The notes below the pieces were generated by a model. That model was not told the DNA's origin. It searched no databases and saw nothing but the letters and a program-made list of their open reading frames with translations. Shown here piece by piece: positions 26,309 to 34,102 of a stretch of 64,000 nucleotides of DNA. How positions within the stretch are numbered: the first letter of the stretch is position 1; every line of letters begins with the position of its first letter. Position numbers and translations under genes: made by a program. Source of the stretch: Streptomyces sp. NP160 (lineage in GTDB: Bacteria; Actinomycetota; Actinomycetes; Actinomycetales; Quadrisphaeraceae); NCBI RefSeq assembly GCF_006335115.1, contig NZ_VDMJ01000015.1, positions 62,001 through 126,000 of the forward strand, given 5' to 3'.

Positions 26309-27562
26309 TCAGCCCGCGATGCCCGCCGCCCAGGGGTAGGTCTTGAGGTAGGGGTCGGGCTCGACGGGCTGCGGGGCCTCCCAGACGGTGTCGATGAGGC
26401 CGGTGGCGTCCACCTGGCCGATGCGCGGGGTCTTGGTGATGTGGTTGTTGTCGCCCTCGACCGTGACGGTGCCCTCGGGGGCGTCGAAGCTGACGCCGTC
26501 GGCGGCGTCGTTGACGGCGTCCGTCTCGAACGAGCCGGCCTTCTCCACCATCGCCTTCCACAGGTAGACCGAGGTGTAGGCGGCCTCCATCGGGTCTGAG
26601 GTGACGCGGTCGGCGCCGTAGGCCGCCTTGAAGTCGTTGACGAAGGTGGTGTTCGCGGGGGTGTCGAGGGTCTGGTAGTAGTCCCACGCCGTGTACTGGC
26701 CGACGAGGTTCTCCACGCCGATGCCCCCGACCTCCTCCTCGGCGATGGACACGGAGACCACCGGCAGCGTCTCGGGGGCGAGCCCCAGGCTCTTGTACTG
26801 GCGGAAGAAGGCGACGTTGGAGTCGCCGTTGAGGGTGTTGAAGACCGCGTCCGCGCCCGAGGAGGCGACCTTGTTGGCGATCGTGGTGAAGTCGGTCGAG
26901 CCCAGCGGGGTGTACTCCTCGCCGACCACGGTCATGCCGTTGGCGGCCGCGTAGGCGTTGATGATCTTGTTGGCCGTGCGGGGGAAGACGTAGTCGGAGC
27001 CGACCAGGAAGATCTTGGACTTCCCCTGCTGCTTCAGCCAGTCCAGGGCGGGGATGATCTGCTGGTTGGTGGTCGCCCCGGTGTAGTAGATGTTCGGCGA
27101 CGACTCGAGGCCCTCGTACTGCACGGGGTAGAAGAGCAGGCTGTTGTTGGTCTCGAAGACCGGCAGCATCGCCTTGCGCGAGGAGGAGGTCCAGCCGCCG
27201 AAGACGGCGGCGACGCAGTCCTGGCGGACCAGCTTCTCGGCCTTCTCCGCGAAGGTCGCCGGCTCGGAGGCGCCGTCCTCGGCCACCACGTCGAGCTGCT
27301 TGCCCGCGACGCCGCCCGCGGCGTTGATCTCGTCGACGGCCATCTGCAGCGACTCGCTGACGGTCGTCTCCGAGATGGCCATGGTGCCGGACAGCGAGTT
27401 GATGAAGCCCACCTTGACGCTGTCGCCGGACGTGTCCACGCAGCTGTCGGCAGCGCCGCCGGCGGCGGACTCGCCGGCCTTGGCGCCGCAGGAGGTCAGG
27501 GCGAGGGCCCCGGTGAGGACGACGGCGGGGACGGTGAGCAGGCGGCGGGTCAGGGGCAGCAC
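26309..27562 (-). CDS. urtA: Urea ABC transporter substrate-binding lipoprotein UrtA
   Basis: A 417-residue secreted lipoprotein: signal peptide with lipobox 'LTSC' (Cys near residue 26), then a type-I periplasmic-binding fold ('SVKVGFINSLSGTMAISE', 'QDCVAAVFGGWTSSSRKAMLP', 'NIYYTGATTNQQIIPALDWL'). The Tyr/Asn-rich segments and length match UrtA, which captures urea outside the cell. First gene of the operon; the region 27563-27745 upstream carries a perfect palindrome and a GlnR-like box, consistent with nitrogen control. Confidence 0.93.
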   Translation of the reverse strand: MLPLTRRLLTVPAVVLTGALALTSCGAKAGESAAGGAADSCVDTSGDSVKVGFINSLSGTMAISETTVSESLQMAVDEINAAGGVAGKQLDVVAEDGASEPATFAEKAEKLVRQDCVAAVFGGWTSSSRKAMLPVFETNNSLLFYPVQYEGLESSPNIYYTGATTNQQIIPALDWLKQQGKSKIFLVGSDYVFPRTANKIINAYAAANGMTVVGEEYTPLGSTDFTTIANKVASSGADAVFNTLNGDSNVAFFRQYKSLGLAPETLPVVSVSIAEEEVGGIGVENLVGQYTAWDYYQTLDTPANTTFVNDFKAAYGADRVTSDPMEAAYTSVYLWKAMVEKAGSFETDAVNDAADGVSFDAPEGTVTVEGDNNHITKTPRIGQVDATGLIDTVWEAPQPVEPDPYLKTYPWAAGIAG

Positions 27563-27630
27563 GGGACACCTCTTCTGGTCTGCGCGGGCCGGCGGCTGGG
27601 TGGGTCACCGGCCGGCGAGGCAGATCAGAC

Positions 27631-27650
27631 GGCAGTGTCATGACACTGCC
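27631..27650. promoter_or_regulatory. Perfect 20-bp palindrome upstream of urtA
   Basis: GGCAGTGTCATGACACTGCC at 27631-27650, 69 nt upstream of the urtA start. A perfect inverted repeat without spacer here is operator-like. No matching regulator is in the window, and I recognise no known consensus. Confidence 0.55.
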
Positions 27651-27660
27651 ATTTCCCTGT

Positions 27661-27685
27661 GTAACGCGCGCGTAACGAGCGTTTC
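27661..27685. promoter_or_regulatory. Possible GlnR box upstream of urtA
   Basis: GTAAC-N6-GTAAC-N4-GTTTC (27661-27685). Actinobacterial GlnR sites follow gTnAC-n6-GaAAC; the first two half-sites fit with one mismatch at the right spacing. Nitrogen-limited urea uptake is a known GlnR target elsewhere. The fit is partial. Confidence 0.35.
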
Positions 27686-27745
27686 AGTGCAGGTCAGGGC
27701 TGTTCTCCGAGGTGTCGGAGGACTGTCAGGTGGCCGGTGGCGCGG

Positions 27746-28648
27746 CTACCGCCGCTGGCGCAGACCCTCTTCGTGAGGCTGCGGCGCGAGCACGTTGCCC
27801 GGCCCGTTCGGGCGCTTGCCGAGCGCGAAGCCCAGCGTCCGCATCGCCGGGCGCGACAGGAGGTCGAACAGCCCGGGGGCCAGCGCGTACGCCGCCTTCA
27901 TGGCCGGGTTGGCCCACCCGGCGTCCAGCTCGCGGTGCCAGGCGGAGCCGCGGTCGGCGGCGCGCAGCACCTTCTCCGCGACGTGCTCCGGGGAGGAGAC
28001 CGGGTACGGCGGTCGGTTGCGCCTCCCCAGCACGGTGGCCGACTGGTCGTAGATCGGCGTGTCCACGCCGCCGGGCGCCACCAGCGAGATGCGGATCCCC
28101 GGCACGTCGCGGTTCTCCTGCTGCATGGTGCGCACCAGGCCCCGCAGCGCGAACTTCGTCGCGTTGTAGGCGCCCATCCACGGCACGGTGATGCGCCCCA
28201 GCACCGACCCGACCACCACGAGCGTCCCCTGGCCCTGGTGGCGGAACGTCCTCACCGCCTCCGAGGCCACGAGCGCCGCGCCGAGCACGTTGGTGCGCAG
28301 CACGCCCTCGAGCACCTCCGCCGGGACCTCGTCGACGCGGCCGTAGGCCGCCACCCCGGCGTTCTGGACGACGACGTCGAGGCGCCCCCAGCGCTGCACC
28401 GCCGTGGCCGAGGCGCGGCGGACGGCGTCGTCGTCGGCGATGTCCAGGGCAGCGACCAGCACGTCGGCGGAGCCGAGGGCGCGGCACTGCCGGGCCGCCT
28501 CCTGCAGCGGCCCCTCGGCGCGGCTCGACAGCAGCAGGCGGTCACCGCGGCGGGCGCACGCCAGTGCGGTCGCCAGTCCGATCCCGCTGCTCGCCCCCGT
28601 GATCCAGACCACCCGCGGTGACCCCGGGGTCAGCGGCTCAGGAGGCAC
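27746..28648 (-). CDS. SDR-family oxidoreductase (SDR1-type)
   Basis: A 300-residue short-chain dehydrogenase: cofactor site 'TGASSGIGLATALACARRG' (residues 17-35), 'NAGVAAYG', catalytic Ser in 'VVVGSVLGR', 'YNATKFALRG' with Tyr-x-x-x-Lys, then 'VAPGGVDTPIY'. C-terminal 60 residues are membrane-leaning, as in ketone/fatty alcohol reductases of actinobacteria. ATG at 28648 overlaps the end of the upstream multidomain SDR gene by 11 bases, so the two are co-transcribed and possibly serve one pathway. Confidence 0.88.
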   Translation of the reverse strand: MPPEPLTPGSPRVVWITGASSGIGLATALACARRGDRLLLSSRAEGPLQEAARQCRALGSADVLVAALDIADDDAVRRASATAVQRWGRLDVVVQNAGVAAYGRVDEVPAEVLEGVLRTNVLGAALVASEAVRTFRHQGQGTLVVVGSVLGRITVPWMGAYNATKFALRGLVRTMQQENRDVPGIRISLVAPGGVDTPIYDQSATVLGRRNRPPYPVSSPEHVAEKVLRAADRGSAWHRELDAGWANPAMKAAYALAPGLFDLLSRPAMRTLGFALGKRPNGPGNVLAPQPHEEGLRQRR

Positions 28649-30263
28649 GCGACGGCTTCCAGCGCTCGTCGCTCTCCTTGACCGCCGCCGCGGCCGAGGC
28701 GATGTTCCGCTGCATGCCGCCGAACACCACGCCGTGGAAGGGCTTGATGGCCTGCCAGTAGAGGAAGCCGCTCAGCCCCTTGGGGTGGAAGATCGCGCGC
28801 TGGCGGAAGACCGTGCGGCCGAAGTCGTCGGTCTCCACGCACAGGTCCAGCCACGCCTCACCGGGCAGGCGCATCTCGGCGCGCAGGCGCAGCAGCTCCA
28901 GGTCGCGGATCTCCTCCACCCGCCACCAGTCGAGGGCGTCGCCGACGGTGAGGTCGTAGGGGTTGGCGCGGCCGCGCCGCAGCCCGGGGCCCCCGACGCC
29001 GATGTCCATGAGCCCGCGCACGCGCCAGCCGAGCGACCACGAGTACCAGCCGTTGACGCCGCCGATGCCCTCGATGACGGTCCACAGCTGGCGCGGCGTG
29101 GCGTCGACGGTGCTCGACCTGTCGTCCACGTACAGCGCGCCGCCGGACCAGTCGGGGTCGCTGGGGAGCGGGTCGGAGGGCGCGCCCGGGGTGGACGCGG
29201 AGCGCCAGGACGTCTGGACGTCGAAGTCCTGCACCCTCGCCAGGGCCAGCTCCATGGCCTCGTCGACGCCCAGCAGGCCGCCGGGCGGGTCGGGGACGTA
29301 CTGGGTGATGTCGCGCTCCTTCACCACCACCTCGTGCACGATCGAGCCGATGAGGGCGCCCGCGATGGTGTGCGGCACCGGCGTGACGAGGTTGACCCAG
29401 TGGCTGGACAGGTGCGGCGTGAGCACCGGCACGGGGATCGCGTACCGCTTGGGCAGGCCGGCCACCTTGGCGTAGCGCTGCATGAGCTGCAGGTACGTGA
29501 CGACGTCGGGGCCGCCGATGTCGAAGCCGCGGCTCACGTCGTCCGGGATGGCCGCCGCGCCCACGAGGTAGCGCAGCACGTCGCGGACGGCGATCGGCTG
29601 GATCCGGTTGGCCAGCCACTTGGGGCGGATCATGATCGGGAGGCGCTCGGTGAGGTAGCGCAGCATCTCGAAGCTCGCCGAGCCGGACCCCAGGATGACG
29701 GCGGCGCGCAGCACGGTCACGGGGACGCCGGAGGCCAGGAGGATGTCCTCGACCTCCTTGCGGCCCAGCAGGTGCGGGGAGAGCTCCTCGCCGGACGGGT
29801 AGAGGCCGCCGAGGTAGACGACGCGGCCGACGTGCGCCTCGCGAGCGGCCTTGCCGAAGATCAGCGCGAGGTGCCGGTCGCGGGACTCGAAGGTGCGCCC
29901 GGTGCCGAGGGAGTGCAGCAGGTAGTAGGCGACGTCGACGCCGTCGATCGCCTTCGCGACGGACTCGGCGTCGGAGGCGTCCCCCTCGACCATCTCCACG
30001 TGCTCGGCCCACGGCCTGTCGCGCAGTCGCTGGGGGTTCCTGGCGAAGGCCCGCACGCGGTAGCCGGCGGCCAGCAGCTCGGGCACCAGGCGGCCCCCGA
30101 TGTAGCCGGTGACGCCCGTGACGAGGGCGAGGCGACCCTCGCCGCGGGGCAGCCCGGCGAGGTCGATGCGGGCGGGGGCGGGGGAGTCGGCAGGGGAGTC
30201 CGGAGCGTCTGCCGCGGATCCGGTGCGGTCTGGAGTGCCCGTGGTGCCGGACGTTTCGGCCAT
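28638..30263 (-). CDS. NAD(P)-binding protein with C-terminal DUF2867-like domain
   Basis: A 541-residue two-part protein. N-terminal atypical SDR domain: 'LVTGVTGYIGGRLVPELLAAG' (near residue 46), 'DVAYYLLHSLG', 'VVYLGGLYPSG'. Residues about 370-530 form a START-like DUF2867 region ('LGWRVRGLMDIGVGGPGLRRG', 'FHPKGLSGFLYWQAIKPFHGVVF'). This fused layout is seen across actinobacteria and cyanobacteria; function unproven. ATG 30263 was chosen over the longer frame (30350), whose N-terminal extension reads through the palindrome pair. Confidence 0.82.
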   Translation of the reverse strand: MAETSGTTGTPDRTGSAADAPDSPADSPAPARIDLAGLPRGEGRLALVTGVTGYIGGRLVPELLAAGYRVRAFARNPQRLRDRPWAEHVEMVEGDASDAESVAKAIDGVDVAYYLLHSLGTGRTFESRDRHLALIFGKAAREAHVGRVVYLGGLYPSGEELSPHLLGRKEVEDILLASGVPVTVLRAAVILGSGSASFEMLRYLTERLPIMIRPKWLANRIQPIAVRDVLRYLVGAAAIPDDVSRGFDIGGPDVVTYLQLMQRYAKVAGLPKRYAIPVPVLTPHLSSHWVNLVTPVPHTIAGALIGSIVHEVVVKERDITQYVPDPPGGLLGVDEAMELALARVQDFDVQTSWRSASTPGAPSDPLPSDPDWSGGALYVDDRSSTVDATPRQLWTVIEGIGGVNGWYSWSLGWRVRGLMDIGVGGPGLRRGRANPYDLTVGDALDWWRVEEIRDLELLRLRAEMRLPGEAWLDLCVETDDFGRTVFRQRAIFHPKGLSGFLYWQAIKPFHGVVFGGMQRNIASAAAAVKESDERWKPSRAS

Positions 30264-30321
30264 GCCGAGATCCTCCGCCGGGGCCCCGCCGCCCGCGACC
30301 CGACCGCCGCCCGCCTTTCCT

Positions 30322-30387
30322 GCACTTTCCGCGGCAAGTGCGCCACCCACGCGCCCGGTGACGCACTTTCCGCGGAAAGTGCGTCAC
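30322..30387. repeat. Paired palindrome, copy B
   Basis: Short copy 30322-30341 (one mismatch from the core) and a perfect long-armed copy 30358-30387 (core plus GTGAC/GTCAC arms), centres 41 bp apart. Lies between the mscS stop and the start of the NAD(P)-binding protein gene (both on minus strand). Confidence 0.9.
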
Positions 30388-30438
30388 GGCGGGGCGACGT
30401 CAACGCTCTCGAGGAGGCTGCGCAGAGGGGCCGGTGGG

Positions 30439-31638
30439 TCAGCGGTGGGGGGACGGGCCCGTGGGCGGGCCCTGGCTGCCCGGCGGCAGCGAGGGGCCGG
30501 CGGGCGCGGCGGCGGCCGGCGCAGGGGCGTCGTCGGCGGGCTCGGCGGGCTCGTCGACGGGGTGGCCGATGCCTTCGGCGTCGAAGCGCGCCTTGATGCG
30601 CGCCCGCAGCTCCCGCGAGACAGACCACTGCTGCAGCGGTGCGGTCCGCACCGCGAGGCGCACCACCACCTTGTCGAGGCTGAGGGCCTCGATGCCCCAC
30701 ACCTGCGGCTCCTCCAGCAGGTGGCGCCGCCACTCCTCGTCGGCGTGGAGCTGCTCGCCCACCTCGTCGAGGACCTCCGCCACCCGCGCGGCGTCGGCGG
30801 AGTACGGCACGTCGACGTCGAGCACCGCGCGCGACCAGCCCTGCGACCGGTTGCCCACCCGCAGCACGTCGCCGTTCCTGACGTACCAGACGGTGCCGTC
30901 CACGCCGCGCAGCCGCGTCACGCGCAGGCTCACGGCCTCGACCGTGCCCTGGGCGTCGGCGGAGAGGTTGACCGAGTCGCCGACGCCGAACTGGTCCTCG
31001 GCGATGATGAAGATGCCGGCGAGGAAGTCCTTGACCAGCGTCTGCGCCCCGAAGCCGACGGCGACGCCGACCACGCTGACACCGGCGAGCAGCGGTCCCA
31101 GCGGGATGCCGAGCTGGCCGATGACGAGCAGGGCGACGACGGTCACGACCACGGCCGTGGTGAGGCTGCGCAGCACCGAGCCGAGGGTCCGGGCCCGCTG
31201 GGCCCGCCGCTCGTAGGCGAGCGTGCCTCCGTGGTGGGCGGTGCTCGCCTCCGAGGCGCGCGTCTCGCGGCCGCGCCCGGCGCGCCACCAGCGGGACTGG
31301 CCGGGCTGCGCCTCGCCGCTGGCGATCCGCTCCGAGAGGGCGCCGATCGCCCGGTGCGCGACGCTGCGCAGGACGAGCCCCGCGACGATCGTGAGGACGA
31401 CCTTGAGCACCGGCGTGCCGTAGAGGATGAGGAACTGCGCCCACCGCACGTCCACGCCGACGTCGACCAGCAGGCCGCAGAACGTGCCGTTCCCCGGGAT
31501 GCACGGGATCGACGTCACCGAGTCGTTGAACTGCGTGATGGCCGCGGTCGCCTCCGAGGCGGCCGACGAGGACTGCGACGGCGTCGGGGTGGCCGTCGCC
31601 GTGCTGGCGAGGACGTGCAGCAGGGCAGCGGGGATCAC
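30439..31638 (-). CDS. MscS-family mechanosensitive channel
   Basis: A 399-residue membrane protein. Three main hydrophobic segments (about 65-90, 150-175, 185-210); the last holds the MscS pore pattern 'LLAGVSVVGVAVGFGAQTLVKDFLAGIF'-like stretch, followed by a beta domain 'EDQFGVGDSVNLS' and the cytosolic vestibule. These channels open on membrane tension and release solutes on osmotic downshift. An N-terminal extracellular loop with two Cys ('SIPCIPGNGTFCG') and a Pro/Ala-rich C-terminus are additions. GTG at 31638 overlaps the S9 peptidase stop (GTGA). Confidence 0.85.
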   Translation of the reverse strand: MIPAALLHVLASTATATPTPSQSSSAASEATAAITQFNDSVTSIPCIPGNGTFCGLLVDVGVDVRWAQFLILYGTPVLKVVLTIVAGLVLRSVAHRAIGALSERIASGEAQPGQSRWWRAGRGRETRASEASTAHHGGTLAYERRAQRARTLGSVLRSLTTAVVVTVVALLVIGQLGIPLGPLLAGVSVVGVAVGFGAQTLVKDFLAGIFIIAEDQFGVGDSVNLSADAQGTVEAVSLRVTRLRGVDGTVWYVRNGDVLRVGNRSQGWSRAVLDVDVPYSADAARVAEVLDEVGEQLHADEEWRRHLLEEPQVWGIEALSLDKVVVRLAVRTAPLQQWSVSRELRARIKARFDAEGIGHPVDEPAEPADDAPAPAAAAPAGPSLPPGSQGPPTGPSPHR

Positions 31639-33905
31639 GCGGGCGTCCCGTCGCCGTCCTGACCGAGCGGCAGGCCGGTGTGCGCGGCGGCGAAGCACAG
31701 CGTGTCGGCGGCCAGCTGGACCGTCCGGGAGACCGCGCGGGCGCCGTGGCCGACACCGGCCTCGCGCCGCAGCAGCACCGGCCGCTCGCGCGGGTCGGAG
31801 CGGGTGGCGTGCTGCAGCGCCGCGCACAGCTTGCGGGCGTGGAGGGGGTCGACGCGGGAGTCGCCGTCGAAGACGGTGAAGAGCACCGCCGGGTAGTCCA
31901 CGGACGCCGGGTCGGGCGAGCACGCGTGGTACGGGGAGTAGGCGAGGAGCCAGCCGAGGTCGTCGGGGTCGTCCGCGTCGCCGTACTCCGGTGACCACGT
32001 GGCCCCGAGCCCGTGCAGCTGGTACCTGACCATGTCGAGCAGCGGCGCCGAGCACAGCACCGCGGCGAACGCCTGGGGCTTCTGCGTGAGCGCCGCCCCG
32101 ACGAGCAGCCCGCCGTTGGAGCCGCCGCTGATGGTGAGCTGCGCGGGCGTGGTCCAGCCGCGCTCGGCGAGCGCGTCGGCCACGGCGAGGAAGTCGTCGA
32201 AGACGTTCTGCTTGGCGGCGAGCATGCCCGCGCGGTGCCACGCCTCGCCCTCCTCGTTGCCACCGCGCAGCCCGGCGACCACCCACACCCCGCCGGCCTC
32301 GACCCACGCCAGCGCCGTGGCGGAGTAGCCCGGCGTCATGGTGTGGCCGAAGCCGCCGTAGCCGTACAGGACGGTCGGCGCGGGGGCCGCCGGAGCGGCC
32401 GCGCCGGCGGGCGCGAAGGCGTCGGCGCGGGCGACGGCGAGGGCCCGCACCACGGTGCCGTCCAGGCTCGTCACCTCGAGCTGGCGGGTGACGACGGCGG
32501 GCAGCTCGCCCATCGACGCCAGACCCGGCGCCGTGGCCTCGACGGTCAGCTCGCCCGTGCGGGCGTCCCAGTGCAGGACGCTCGGCAGCTCGGCGGTGGA
32601 GGTCCAGGTGAACCACGCCTCGTGGCCGCCGTCCGGCCGGCCGCGCAGCCCGCCGAGGCTGCCCGCGCCGGGCAGCGCCACCGCCCCCCGGTCGCCGGGG
32701 AGCTGCTCGCCGCTGGCGAGGTCGTGCACGGTGAGCCGGGCGACGGCGTGCTGCGTCCATGCGACCAGCAGCAGCGGCTGCTCGAGCTCCGGGCCGTCCA
32801 GGACGGCGTAGTCCTCCAGGACGGCGTCCTCGCGCTCGCCGACGAGGTCGCGCCAGCGGTCCGGTCCGAGCCCCTCGGGGTCGGCCGGGTCGGCGACGGC
32901 GAGGCGCCCGCGCGGCGCGCCGAGGTCGGTGCCCACGTAGAGGCGGCCGTCGCGGCCGACGCCGGCGCTGGTGTGCGCGTCGAGCCCCACGGCCACGGGC
33001 TGCAGCTGGGGGACGCCCGCGGCGAGGCCGCCGTCGGCGGCCAGGTCCGCGAGGTAGCAGTCCGAGCGCGGGGACGTGCCCACCGACGTCGTCACCGCCA
33101 GCCAGCGCCCGTCCAGCGACGTGCCGACGCCGTAGTAGGTGGTGGTGGGCTGGCCGGCGCCGAACACCTCGACGTCGCCGCCGTCGCCGGGCTCGGCGTC
33201 CGGGTCGGCGCCGACCCGGTGCAGCCACACGCGGCGGTGGTACTTCTCCTCGCCGGCCGGCAGGCCCTCCGGCGCGAGCCGGCGGACGTAGAAGAAGCGC
33301 GCGCCGTCCTCCTCCGAGGCCGGCAGCCAGGAGACGGGGGAGTAGCGGACCCGCTCGACGGGACCGTCGACCACCTCGCCGGTGGCGACGTCGAGCACGC
33401 GCAGCACGCTCTCCTCGCTGCCGCCCTCGGACAGCTGGAAGGCGAGCAGGTGGCCCTCCCGCGAGGGCTGCCACGCGTCGAGCGTCGTCCTGCCGGTGGG
33501 GTCCCACACCAGCGGGTCGATGAGCACCCTCTCCTCGACGGCGCCGCCCGCTCCCCTCTCGCAGACGAGGAGCTGCGGGTGGTCGCGGCCCGGGTCGCGG
33601 CGGGCGCGGAAGCACCGGTCGCCGCGCCACACCGGCGGGCCGACCGCTCCCGCCGACAGCAGCTGCGCGATGCGAGCGGCGACGGCGTCGCGGCCCGGCC
33701 AGGTGGCCCGCTCGGCGGCGAACAGGGCGTCCTGCGCCGCGGACCAGGCGCGGGTGCGCTCGTCGTCGTCGTCCTCCAGCCACCGGTAGGGGTCGGCGAC
33801 GCGGTAGCGGGGATCGTGCGTGGGGAGCTCCTCGACGAGGTCGAGCCGCTCGGCGGGCGGGTACGCCACGGGGGCTGCGGGGGCAGACGGCGAGGACGAC
33901 GACAC
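31635..33905 (-). CDS. Prolyl oligopeptidase-family serine peptidase (S9)
   Basis: A 756-residue cytosolic enzyme: N-terminal seven-bladed beta-propeller (about 60-420) that filters substrates, then an alpha/beta hydrolase domain. Ser in 'SGGSNGG' (near residue 590), Asp in 'FDGDSRVDPLHA' and His in 'AGVGHGA' form the triad. Cleaves after proline in short peptides. GTG 33905 was chosen because the family N-terminus ('YPPAERLDLVEELP') starts soon after. Overlaps mscS by 4 nt, so both are one transcript; the promoter lies in 33906-34102, shared with divergent malQ. Confidence 0.9.
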   Translation of the reverse strand: MSSSSPSAPAAPVAYPPAERLDLVEELPTHDPRYRVADPYRWLEDDDDERTRAWSAAQDALFAAERATWPGRDAVAARIAQLLSAGAVGPPVWRGDRCFRARRDPGRDHPQLLVCERGAGGAVEERVLIDPLVWDPTGRTTLDAWQPSREGHLLAFQLSEGGSEESVLRVLDVATGEVVDGPVERVRYSPVSWLPASEEDGARFFYVRRLAPEGLPAGEEKYHRRVWLHRVGADPDAEPGDGGDVEVFGAGQPTTTYYGVGTSLDGRWLAVTTSVGTSPRSDCYLADLAADGGLAAGVPQLQPVAVGLDAHTSAGVGRDGRLYVGTDLGAPRGRLAVADPADPEGLGPDRWRDLVGEREDAVLEDYAVLDGPELEQPLLLVAWTQHAVARLTVHDLASGEQLPGDRGAVALPGAGSLGGLRGRPDGGHEAWFTWTSTAELPSVLHWDARTGELTVEATAPGLASMGELPAVVTRQLEVTSLDGTVVRALAVARADAFAPAGAAAPAAPAPTVLYGYGGFGHTMTPGYSATALAWVEAGGVWVVAGLRGGNEEGEAWHRAGMLAAKQNVFDDFLAVADALAERGWTTPAQLTISGGSNGGLLVGAALTQKPQAFAAVLCSAPLLDMVRYQLHGLGATWSPEYGDADDPDDLGWLLAYSPYHACSPDPASVDYPAVLFTVFDGDSRVDPLHARKLCAALQHATRSDPRERPVLLRREAGVGHGARAVSRTVQLAADTLCFAAAHTGLPLGQDGDGTPA

Positions 33906-34102
33906 GCCTCCCGACCTTAGGCGGCGCCGCCGACCGCCGGGCGGGGCCCGGGTGGCGTCCACCGCGCGGGAGTGCGGGTGGGGCGCGACCGTTCCGGCGC
34001 GCCCGCTCGCGCGGCGGGCCCCCGGCGGGCAGGCTGGCGCCGTACCCTCCCAAGACGCCAGACGACGCGCGCAGCCGCGCCCGCACCACCCAGGAGCTCC
34101 GC

